Shown here piece after piece: positions 54,950 to 64,000 of a DNA stretch of 64,000 bases. The notes under the pieces are model-generated. The model worked only from the letters and a program-made list of their open reading frames with translations. It had not been told where the DNA came from and did not search any database. The position numbers were made by a program, and so were the translations under genes. Numbering within the stretch: position 1 is the first letter of the stretch; each line of letters begins with the position of its first letter. The DNA is from Spongospora subterranea f. sp. subterranea (taxonomy: Eukaryota; Endomyxa: Phytomyxea; Phytomyxea; Plasmodiophorida). The stretch is from the NCBI GenBank assembly GCA_049724395.1, contig JAUGWO010000194.1, positions 1-64,000 of the forward strand, written 5' to 3'.

Positions 54950-55562
54950 TTATGGAATCTCGCTTTCACCATAATCGGGAATGGCAACCGTCATCCCTTT
55001 CAGATCCTCCGTCAAGATGATCTGACAAGCTAACCTTGAACTAGCATCGACGCCAGCCATCAGTAAACGACCTTGATAGAACCCACGGGATCCATGAACT
55101 TACTTTGATTTACGGTTCAAGACCTCTTCCAGTAAATCTTGCTCTCTCCAGCTCGGTTCAGGAATCTAAAAAACGGCGTCACGAACTGCAATGATCACCA
55201 GACAACTTTCCTAACCTTGTCGAGGAATTCATTGGCGATATCGACGGTGCAGAAGGTGCATTGGGGCCCTTCTCCGTACTTCTCCACAGGGGTCCCGCCA
55301 CCTCCACAAGAACCATCAATCGGCATGTCGTGCGCTTTGGCGGCGTTCAATAGGTTCTCCCCGATCGGGCACTCAACCGTGACCCGATCTCCATACATGT
55401 TGGCGAAGGTGATCGGGATTCTGTGTCATCACGGCTGGCGTCAGTAACCAGGGCTGGATGTGATTCAAGTCGAAAACGCAAGGAATACGTGCGTGCTGGC
55501 GTCTCCTGGATTGCGCCATGGTCGGAAAGCACCCGGAATACGGCTCGTCTCAGTCTCAACAT
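54950..55562 (-). CDS. Mitochondrial-type [2Fe-2S] ferredoxin
   Basis: The start at 55562 (MLRLRRAVFRVLSDHGAIQE) gives an Arg-rich presequence-like N-terminus. A 68-nt intron (55421-55488) joins it to PITFANMYGDRVTVECPIGE and AAKAHDMPIDGSCGGGG. The iron ligands are Cys in DGSCGG, then CTFC 15 residues on, and a fourth Cys in NSRLACQIILTEDL after two more introns. The C-terminus reads LKGMTVAIPDYGESEIP, with the stop at 54950. The plan is that of adrenodoxin-type ferredoxins, which pass electrons for Fe-S cluster and heme A/CoQ synthesis in mitochondria. Adrenodoxins usually have CX5CX2C; here it is CX15CX2C, an enlarged cluster loop. It might instead be a complex-I-type or other specialised ferredoxin. 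Confidence 0.88.
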
Positions 55563-57165
55563 TCTCTCGAGTTGACCGTTATGAGGATAACGTCGATATG
55601 ATCAGCTCTAGGCGCTACCCTCTCTGGCATACACTTCAATGTACACAACACTACACTGTCCCGTCACGGTGATGATACAGTGACAGTATCACACCTGCCG
55701 ACCTTCCTGGCGATTTCCAGAGTTTAACTGGGGGGGTTCACCGTTCACTTGTTATTAACCCCTATGAAAACACTGTGTTTCTGAGGAATACAGACACACA
55801 AGGTTTGCAGTAAAAAACACAGATTTTACACGTGCACAGCAACGGATAATCGGGTTTGACCAAGCGCATTTGCACATTGGCATTGACGCATGTGAGAGTC
55901 GAAAAAATACAATCACGATACATGGACAGTGGAGAGGCCGCACCCATTACCCAACTCGATACGTCACGTTACGAGATGACGCCAATTGACCACAATCCTC
56001 GGTTGGATCAAACGGCTACAACGCCCATCAAAACATGTCCACAATTAACCGCCCGATCGCTCATCGTGCGACCCCAGCTCGATTCGTCACGTCCAACAGT
56101 GCAATTGGTGCAAGGAGCGCATTCCATCGGAGGACCAGGTCGAAGGCTTCCTCTCCCGCATCCTCGGGAATCCTGCTCGGCCTGAAAACGTGGAAATCCT
56201 GCGTTTGCCAATACAAATTGCACAGCTGGAATTTAGACTTACAGAATCGAACCGCAAGCGATGGGGCGGGCAAAGTTCCAGAACCCGGTTATTCATCTGG
56301 ATTCGCCAAATGAAAACCCACTAACCTTTCACCAGCTCCATTCCCATCGGATCGACACAATGTGGCGCTTCAATACACTTTATCCGAGGCGATGCGAAGT
56401 CTCGGGCAAAAACCGTTTTCCTTACAAACGGGACGAAATGTCGACAAGCTACAAACAGCTTTCGGCGACCCGCTGAGGTCTTCGCCAGACTCGTTGTAGT
56501 CGACTACATCAAGAGCTGTCGAACACTTGCCAGGGATGGTCGACTGGCAAGAAAACACAAAATCGGTCTTTTGTACCAACAACGGTGGAAGCGACAGAGA
56601 TGGTCATCGAACGAATTGGGGGAGTTATTCCTGTCGGTTTCATGTTGATCTTGTCCTGTAATCCATACCGGTATTCGGCAGTCAACGATCTCGTCCGACC
56701 AGTCGGCCTAGGCGCCAACATCGGTTGGGTCGAGCGTTTACCCATGGCGAAACAGAATCCCGACTTGTCAGAAACCGAACTTGATTGCTGACGGCGGATC
56801 AAAACAATGGCGAAAATGAGCTCCCACCCGAATCCATTTGCTGAAAATTACAAAAAGTGGGTCAAGGCGATCAAAAAGTGACAAAACCAAGGTAATTACC
56901 CGTGTCGATTTTGCTTCTCCGCCTGTTTTGATCCGTCAAGTCCCCAAACCAACTCGACCAGTGTTCTGCATTGAGTCCAACAGATCATGTGTTGTTTCGC
57001 TTTTAGCGCCTGCAACTGTCGTTTGCCGTTCGTTCGATTTCAAACACAACATCCTGTCCCTCTGTGAATTTATTTGCAATACGCTGCCTTTGTCACTAGC
57101 TCATGTGTGTCGCAGCGAACACGGATCCGGATTCGATCATCACCTGTCGATCGATAGAATATGGG
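55563..57165 (+). CDS. Possible unrecognised plus-strand gene, unresolved
   Basis: Coding-like text appears on the plus strand at 55922 (MDSGEAAPITQLDTSRYEMT), 56094 (QQCNWCKERIPSEDQVEGFL, PENVEILRLPIQIAQLEF), 56360 (HNVALQYTLSEAMRSLGQKP, SLQTGRNVDKLQTAFGDPLR) and 56590 (MVIERIGGVIPVGFMLILSC, NDLVRPVGLGANIGWVERLP), with a stop at 56791. They lie in different frames, and I could not place all splice sites. No domain is recognised. From 56800 to 57165 nothing is clear. Confidence 0.35.
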
Positions 57166-57170
57166 GAGAT

Positions 57171-57833
57171 TTACGCGGCCTTCTCTTGCAGGTCGTCCTG
57201 CATCGCATTCGTCATCGAGTCGTTGACGCTGTACCCGAACGCCTTCATGTTCTTGGTCAGGACGTTGAACACGATCCTGATCGACCCGTTGGACGACACG
57301 CGTGTCACCTCACGCCCTTTCCCTTGCGCCACGAACGTCGAATCGAAGTACTCCGGGGGCGAACCGAACAACCACGTCGTGAGTTTCGAACACAACGACG
57401 ACGATCTCGGCGTGTACAACTGAACGAATCGCACGTGCCGCCCCGAGGTCGTCGGGACGTGAACGAATCCGTACCCTCTCACGACGTCCTTCCCGAACAT
57501 GTTGAACCCATAGACGCTGACGACGAGCTGTGGCCAACCGTATGGATTGGTCCCCCGGAACGTGATGTCGATCGGGTAGTTCCACATGAAGATCCCGTCG
57601 TTCGAGGAACTGGATTTGGCGATCTGTGAGATTCCGTACTCGAGGCCCTGGGTGGCGCCAAAAAGTCAGATCACGATGGCGGCGACCAATGGACGCGGCG
57701 CACGACGAACGTTGAGGTATTTCCAGTCCTTGCCGTATTTGAAGCTGTAGCGGCAATAGATATTGTCGACCGCCTCCATTCGGCACGCCTCCACCTGCCC
57801 GGTCACCATCACGTAGAACGACGAATCCGCCAT
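57171..57833 (-). CDS. B9D1: B9 domain-containing protein 1 (transition zone)
   Basis: Exons are 57833-57711 and 57647-57171 with a 63-nt GT-AG intron, giving 199 residues. The N-terminus MADSSFYVMVTGQVEACRME matches the start of B9D1. CRYSFKYGKDWKYLN joins across the intron to GLEYGISQIAKSSSSNDGIF, followed by MWNYPIDITFRGTNPYGWPQ and VSVYGFNMFGKDVVRGYGFV. VHVPTTSGRHVRFVQLY and FVAQGKGREVTRVSSNGSI complete the C2-like B9 fold. B9D1 is part of the MKS complex with B9D2 and MKS1 at the ciliary transition zone, gating membrane protein entry. Length and motif order fit the family. Together with IFT121 it shows an ordinary compartmentalised cilium. No X-box-like RFX site was noticed upstream. Confidence 0.95.
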
Positions 57834-58489
57834 GGAATTCTAGTTCTTCGTATTGACGGTATCGGTGTTGGCCGATTGTATCGTATGGCCGGGCATCTGG
57901 CGACTGTGTCTGTGTGCCAACCTGCAGCCCCCGATCACTGGTTGCAGCCCTGGTCATTGCTCAAGGGCGCTTAAGGTCGCCATTGTTCGGCAGACTTTGA
58001 TGAGTCGTTGTTGGCGCTGGCGTTGTCTGTTTCATGGCCATAATCAAACGGTCGATAACGCTGTTTCTCGGTCTTCATCGTCTCATTCTGTGTTCACTCT
58101 GATCTGGCGCAAACTCGGCATATCGAATCCGATCACTTTCGAACGAGGATTCCATCGCCTTTTCATAAACAAAAAACCGTTGATGATTGATCTTGGCCTT
58201 TGTTCAGCGGTCCAGATTGAACGTGTTGGCGATAGTAGTGGTAGTACAGCTGGCCGAGGTCCTGTTCGCCGCCAGTTCATGCTGTAGAACACACAGTTTC
58301 TTTCTCAACAAAGTTACACATATTTCGAGTTGCAATCGCCAGTCTTCAAACAATGAATATCACTGCTTTTTTTTCAAAGAATATCGCAGAAACTGTGGTG
58401 TTGACGTTGACTTGTTATCTCGGTTTGACCATCGAAACCGGTGATCGATAGATATCAGTCCAATTCTTCGAATCCAACGACCCTATACT
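57834..58489. other. Stretch with no recognised gene
   Basis: This is upstream of B9D1. Short frames on both strands show no known motif. The B9D1 promoter should lie at its left end. Confidence 0.4.
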
Positions 58490-61400
58490 ATAGTGTGTGA
58501 TTGGAAGGCGACAAAGGGTGGACGGTGTCTTGCGTCATGTGGGTGCATCGGGCAATCGCTCCTCAAGCGTGTGTTGCCTGATCGACAAGGAGCTGGCGCT
58601 CCAGGCACTGTTGTCGGCAGCACACACCAAGGAACAGGATTGCCCACGAAGGCGTCGCCTGGACACACCTGACCGACGAGAAATACTGTCGACCGGTGTC
58701 CATTCGCCTGCCTTCCTGATTTCTGACAACTCGGCTATTCGACCTATTCCGGCGAACATTTTATGGTTTAGCGCTCTTGCGAATCGCCAATCTCATGATG
58801 GACGATCCAGAACAAGGTTCCTGCGATAATGTCGTGGTGAATCGGATCGTGAATATCACCCGATTAAATGATCTGGACGTGATAATTTGTTCTGTCAATC
58901 TCGTGTGTAGCAATGGACAATTGGTGTTCCGTGTTCCACAAAGGCGAATCCGTGTTATCGCCGCACAACCTCACACACATTCGCCAGAACTTGGCTGATT
59001 CAGGGCATTACCCATCTGATCGAACGTCATGGACGAGAACGCTCTCTGTATTGTGTCGATATCTGCCGGGCACATATCAGTTGGGAACATGTTCCCGCCC
59101 CAGAAGTTATCAAAAACGGGAAAGCGCTCTGGAACCCGAATGGAAACAATGGCGCCATGCAAATCGTACTTTTTCGTTGGACTAGTCAGCGTCGTGAGCT
59201 CCGGCCTGTGCATGCCGACAACGTCATCGCCTGGTCGGCATGCAGAAACGCACACGAACACAGCAGAAAACAGCATCTTGGGCCGTCATTTTCGATGTTC
59301 AATCAGGTACTGGCGATATTGGTATGTGATCGACGGTAATAGATCTGACATCGCCTTGTGGGAACATATCCGGGTTAACTCGTACACCTTTCCAGCCCGC
59401 TTTTATCGACCCATTTCCGAAGCCACAACAGCAGACATGTCCATGGCGCCATAGGTGCCAATAACAACCACAACGTTGACACGACATCCTGAGCCGTTTG
59501 TGTGTTTGTCGAGAACTTGGATCGGTTGAATCCCTCCCAAACGCACCACGTGATTTGCCTCTGCCACACAATTCGGTTGGCGTCGCCGTTCCCTTCAGCA
59601 GCGCACCGATATCCGACAACCCTGTAGTCGATGTCAACTGGCAGTGTTCAGGTCAGGGGCAAACGGGCGTGTTGTGCTCCTCATCTCCCGTTGCTCTGTA
59701 AACAGCGAAAGTTCGAGTTTGTCGGCTCGACCACCTCGAACGTCGCCGGCGATTCTGAGTTGCCTGTGCCAGCCGTTGCCCGGAATCCGCTTGGAGCACT
59801 GTGATCACTACCGACACAATTTCCCTCTCCAATCCCACATGTTCTGCCGCAGATCCCTTCAAAAACTGTTCCTGAATGTCTGTTTTGCAGCACGATAGAG
59901 CGGCCATCGGGGATGGGCAGATTGACGATCCCGTGACCAAGTCCTCTTTGCCAGTGAAAACAATGTTGATGATGGGACCGCGTATAGCAGCGAACCCTGA
60001 ATGGATCTTATCTGAACCTGGTTTGGTCAATGTGAAAGTTTTCTGATCGGCAAACACATCGGCTCTCTGGCGCAGCGACAACACCGCTTGAACACAGATC
60101 TGTAAATAATCGATGGGGTCGGTGTCAAACGTGGAGATGAACATCTTCGTCGATGACAACGTTGGGGGACGGCTGAACCCTGGTCCAACGGAGCAGTTGT
60201 GGGACCTCGAATATCTGAACCGTCATCAACGCCGCCTCATCCACGAACGGGACGAAACAATTCCCATCGTCAATGCGTCATCGTGGCGGAAGTGTTTGGG
60301 CCCTGAAAGTCGTTGCGAGCATTATCGCCAACGGTGGAGTTCCGTTCATCCTGGTAGAACCAACATTTTTTGGGAGTGAAACGATGGAGAAATGTCTATG
60401 AAACTAGAGAGACAGCGACCGATGATTCATTGACGACGGGCGTAATAGACCCAATTAGCTGCTCTTGCGATAGACGACTGTTGAAAACCAGCGCTGATTG
60501 CCAGAATTACGTCTTCCAGATTGTTTTCAATGTATTCTTGTTGTTTATAAATGCGGAAAATTGCCAAAGCGACGACTTGATGAACCTCATCAGTGTCCTG
60601 ACAATATCCACCAACGGTGAAGTTCCGATCGAACAATCCAGAGAAAATGTTGACACGGTCCTTCAGTAAATTTCAACACGGGATTGAGAAAAGGTAAAAT
60701 AGTTTGTAAACAGAAACAATGATCCAATACAGGTTCAGACGAGTGATGGGAACTAATTTCCACTAACGAGTGGAACCACAACACAAACGCGCTCGAGACA
60801 TACGCGATCCGGAGGCTTTGGTCAATGTTGGATTCATTGGATAGCGGTGATGATTGAAGGGAAAACATCAAAAGAATGTGGAAGAATGGCGTTATTGTCA
60901 CTCGGGGTGATGTTAAGATTTCTGATACGTTGTGGTCGTTGAAAACGATCACCCTGGTCAATGCAGGGTCGGGCGCTGCACAATTCCAGGACGTTAGCGA
61001 GGGGGAGCAACTGAGAGAACAACGACAAGGGCTTTGGTCCAAGTGTTCGCGGTTGAATATATTGGCAATAACCGGCGATTCAATGGAGAACATCCAACAA
61101 ATGTTTGATTGGCCTTCAAGAGCGAAACACGAGGGAGTTTGGCTATGGCAGATCAAGTTCCCGGTTTTACCCTGTCAACTTTCGTCTACAATGTCTTCGA
61201 TTGTGTTCATCCTTGTTGATCGTCGCCCGGCGATTCGTTCGACTAGGTCGGATCCTGTATTCAACGAAACCCCACGAAAAACAACGACCTGTTTGGATAT
61301 TTTTGACGTGAACCGTTTTCAGCAACGACACGATCTAGTGGTGACAATGGGATCCGTGACGATTTCGATTTCCAGGGCATTCGCCGCGACAAGGATAGTT

Positions 61401-62200
61401 TTCCCACCCACAGCACGTCTAGTGTCAGAACACAACACGTGGTCAACAACATGACAATTCGCCCAACAGGGCACGACGATCACTGTTTTGTCGTGTCCGA
61501 TTGCCGGCGACGATCAAGGGTGCGAGATCGACGACATTGGAGACGAAGATTGAACGGTCAACATATGATGCAATCTCGTTCCTACAGGACGTCGCTTCCG
61601 GCCAATCCATTCGATAAATTCGGCAGCGTTGGCGATCCCATAATGTCAGCGGATGTTCGATCGACCTCACTGGAACCTTCTGAGAGAACATCGTCATTTT
61701 CCCCCCAGGAGGTCATGGGGGAACCGTGATCATCACGACACCGTCCCGTACTGACTCTGGCCATCGCCTCCGTCTCATCTGGACACGACTCGTGTGGGAA
61801 GTCCCAACAGGAGTAAAGGCGGGTCATCGTTAGACCCACTCCTACTATTGCCCCGATTGGCCTTAGGATCTTCAACCCGTATTTGACACACTTCGAATAG
61901 GTCAATATCTCAATTGGTATTAGACCAATGTCCTGGTACATCGCCGCACCCGCTGACGCCGATCCCGCCGGGCCCTCACGATCAGAAGGGTTTCCCGACC
62001 CCGAACCCGCATTTGTGACGAACGCGTTGATCGGAACGGTAAGATCATTGAGCCCTTTGTTCCTTTCAATTACAGTGATGCGACATCGCTTGAACCGCGC
62101 GTAGAGACCCATTGGTTCCCCCACCGATGCCCTTTCCTGCTCGTTTCCCCCCGTTCCCCCTCTGTTCATCGTCACAGATGTTCGATCCCGGTACAACATA
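58490..62200 (-). CDS. Coding-like minus-strand region, unresolved multi-exon gene or genes
   Basis: Many protein-like pieces lie on the minus strand. The first runs from about 62170 (MNRGGTGGNEQERASVGEPM, then LNDLTVPINAFVTNAGSGSG and LRPIGAIVGVGLTMTRLYSC). A GT-AG intron (about 61491-61594) leads to VIVVPCWANCHVVDHVLCSD and AVGGKTILVAANALEIEIV. Further pieces are VVVFRGVSLNTGSDLVERIA (61270), WMFSIESPVIANIFNREHLD (61080), RVIVFNDHNVSEILTSPRVT (60930), LFDRNFTVGGYCQDTDEVHQ (60630), SGFAAIRGPIINIVFTGKED (59970), VVVVIGTYGAMDMSAVVASE (59460) and GAIVSIRVPERFPVFDNFWG (59140). The mix of short beta-like segments with Asn, Gly and Cys is reminiscent of a large secreted beta-helix-type protein, but this is a guess. 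Exon joins are not determined. Confidence 0.35.
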
Positions 62201-62357
62201 TGGGGTTGACTGAGGGTCCAGTATAATCGGGACACCTCAGGACGTGGCGCCAGTCCACACATTTCCCACCCGACGTCCATCCCGTCATCACGCCTCACGC
62301 GCCTCAGTAAACACACAAACGGCTCCATACGGCGGGGTCGGTTTGGCACCTGTTGCC

Positions 62358-63841
62358 ATGGACGTGGCGAAAGTGCTCCATACATGTGTATTCGGCATCG
62401 CCACCTGCATCATGATACCCCTCCCTATTCTGTTCTGGAGACGCCGCTCAACATCGTACGCCATACGCGTGCGTCGCCCGCACACGCTCTGCCTGTCGGC
62501 CCTGATCGCCTGCATCCTCGAGTTCATCCTGTGTCTGCCGCACATGCGCCCCGATACGCCGGCCTGGATCACCATCATCCCATTGGTGATCCTGACCAGT
62601 GCGGTTCAGGATCTGCTCTGGGTCGTCCAGTTTCACTACTACTTCATCTGGTGTTTACATCAGGTCGCCGTGGCCACAAATGGTCCAGCCGCGTTCGCCA
62701 ACACTGATCAGGTGTTCGTTTAGGAACGACTTCGAGCTGATACCGAATCCGGGCAGAAACCTGGGCGTATTGCGGTACGACCGATCAAAACCAGCACATC
62801 ATCAACGCTGACAACGACCTTAACGCCAATACCGCCCCCAAGACGCACCTCAGTTTCCAGTTTTTTCACGACCCATTCGTATCTGATTTGTAACAACGCC
62901 GAGATCATCTTGGTCACGGTTAACACGATTCTGCTCGTGGTCCCGATCCTGATCTACATTGTCCTGAGGATTGACGACCTCGGAATGCCGTTCGTTCAAT
63001 GTATGTCTCAGACACACGTGGGATTCGTGATCATGACGTGGATCGCCATCCGAGGAATGCTCTTCCTGTGCATGATCGCCCCGTTCATATCGCAGCTGAC
63101 CAGAAGCCACGACGTTCTAGGTTAGGAAGTTGATGTTGACGCGATCTTCGAAGGGCGAACAATCATTTGTTGTTGTCAGGGGTCTGTCGCAGTTGGCGCA
63201 TTGCCCTCGGTCAAGGCTGTGTCGCCATATCGGTCATCACGTTGGCCGTTATCCTCCTGGTGGCGTACCCAGGGCATAGTGACCTGATCGTCGCCTATGG
63301 TATCTCGTTGCCGATGGTCGTACTGATTCCGGCGATGTCCCTTGAACTGATGGGCCGTCCGCTCTACGACGAGCACACCCATCGCGTGCCCAAACTGGAC
63401 GTCAATCAGCGGAACCTGTTCCAGAGTTTCGTGAAGACCCGGGAAGGATATGACGCCCTGATGATGCACTCGGCTCGCGAATTCAGCACCGAAAACGTGC
63501 TCTTTTTACGGGACGTCAACGCGTTCGAGGAAGCGCCCACAGCGGCGGAAGCGCAACGAATCTGGAATCAGTATCTGGTGACGCCCGGTGCGATTTCGCC
63601 CGTCAACGTATCGTCCCAGGCGAATACCGCATGTCGGGAAACCGCTTTCGGTCCCGACAAATTCGAGATTCCCAAACACGAGATCATCAAGTTGTTGACG
63701 AGCGACACGATGGTGCGATTTATGGGAACCAGCGAGGGCGCTGCGGTGTGGAACCGATTCATAGAGCGGCGCGAAGAGCTGATCACGCTGACGCAGGATC
63801 ACGGGTCCAGACGATCTGAAACCATCACAAAATCTCGATGA
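62358..63841 (+). CDS. Seven-transmembrane receptor with C-terminal RGS domain
   Basis: Exons are 62358-62663, 62724-63120 and 63180-63841 (introns 60 and 59 nt, GT-AG), giving 454 residues. Hydrophobic segments in order are VLHTCVFGIATCIMIPLPIL, CLSALIACILEFILCLP, WITIIPLVILTSAVQDLLWV, IILVTVNTILLVVPILIYIV, HVGFVIMTWIAIRGMLFLCM, CVAISVITLAVILLVAYPG and IVAYGISLPMVVLIPAMSLE. The cytosolic C-terminus is an RGS domain: LFQSFVKTREGYDALMMHSA, REFSTENVLFLRDVNAFEEA, then a long helical part. RGS domains accelerate GTP hydrolysis by G-alpha. Receptors with a fused RGS are a known fungal and plant-like class, so this protein could both sense a ligand and switch signalling off. The ligand is unknown. 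Confidence 0.85.
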
Positions 63842-64000
63842 ACCGACGCCGAACGTGTGTCGAACTCACGAACCCGCATATAGTTAACAACAACTTCGGT
63901 CCAAACAAACTGGATCAACGCTGTAAAACCGGCAGTGTCAGGGCGAACCGAAACCAACTTGCTGACGCTTCTCCGGCGCGTTAGCGATTATGGCGCCAGA
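63842..64000. other. 3' flank of the receptor gene
   Basis: Short end segment of the window with no gene or element recognised. Confidence 0.5.

Noticed and set aside
55421-55448. A 28-nt intron in the ferredoxin gene
   Set aside because: It gives the wrong reading phase; the 68-nt intron 55421-55488 restores the ferredoxin frame exactly.
56838-57629. A 263-codon plus frame over B9D1
   Set aside because: Its second half is the antisense shadow of B9D1, which has clear family conservation on the minus strand.
61582-62385. The full 267-codon minus frame starting MYGALSPRPWQQ as one exon
   Set aside because: Its first about 70 codons overlap the receptor's first exon and read as shadow; only the part from about 62170 onward looks protein-like.

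Overview
The window is eukaryotic nuclear DNA. Genes carry short GT-AG introns, mostly 49-72 nt, lie on both strands and are often only 10-60 bp apart at their 3' ends. A complete intraflagellar-transport gene (IFT121/WDR35) and the transition-zone gene B9D1 show that the organism builds a cilium or flagellum. The 7TM-RGS receptor, the Laa1/HEATR5 and Spp2/GPKOW orthologues, and a DDE transposase family that I know mainly from fungal genomes point to a zoosporic fungus or close relative (chytrid, blastoclad, aphelid or rozellid grade). This placement is inference; an oomycete-like host is less likely but not excluded by the retroelements.

Layout. 1-17.6 kb is a transposon graveyard. It holds broken Ty3/gypsy and Ty1/copia pieces, one nested in the other; two neighbouring full-length DNA transposons of the same DDE family with clear terminal inverted repeats and TA target duplications; an IS630/Tc1-like remnant; a plant-type mariner remnant; and a LINE 3' fragment. 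17.6-24.5 kb carries, on the minus strand, a cytidine-deaminase-like gene with a 17-nt microexon, a cyclic-nucleotide-gated channel and a SAM-domain gene. 25.7-30.3 kb is IFT121. 30.6-35.5 kb has two unassigned genes, the splicing factor Spp2/GPKOW and a choline/ethanolamine kinase. 35.7-36.9 kb is a 14-bp minisatellite. 37.3-41.8 kb holds unassigned genes, a near-perfect 32-bp hairpin and an inverted-repeat-bounded module containing a small gene with apparent 26-29 nt introns. 42.9-47 kb has a BTB gene, an ankyrin-EF-hand gene and an inositol-polyphosphate 5-phosphatase. 47.1-48.1 kb is a higher-order satellite with an exact 163-bp period. 49-55.6 kb has HEATR5/Laa1 and a mitochondrial-type ferredoxin. 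57.2-57.8 kb is B9D1. 58.5-62.2 kb is coding-like but unresolved, and 62.4-63.8 kb is the 7TM-RGS receptor.

How the genes relate. There is no operon-like logic. Several genes nevertheless fit a motile zoospore: IFT121 (IFT-A retrograde transport), B9D1 (transition-zone gate), a phosphoinositide 5-phosphatase, a cyclic-nucleotide-gated channel, and an RGS receptor for G-protein signalling. The others are housekeeping: splicing, phospholipid synthesis, AP-1/clathrin traffic and Fe-S electron transfer.

All exon boundaries were worked out by eye from reading-frame continuity and GT-AG signals. Those marked approximate should be treated as such.
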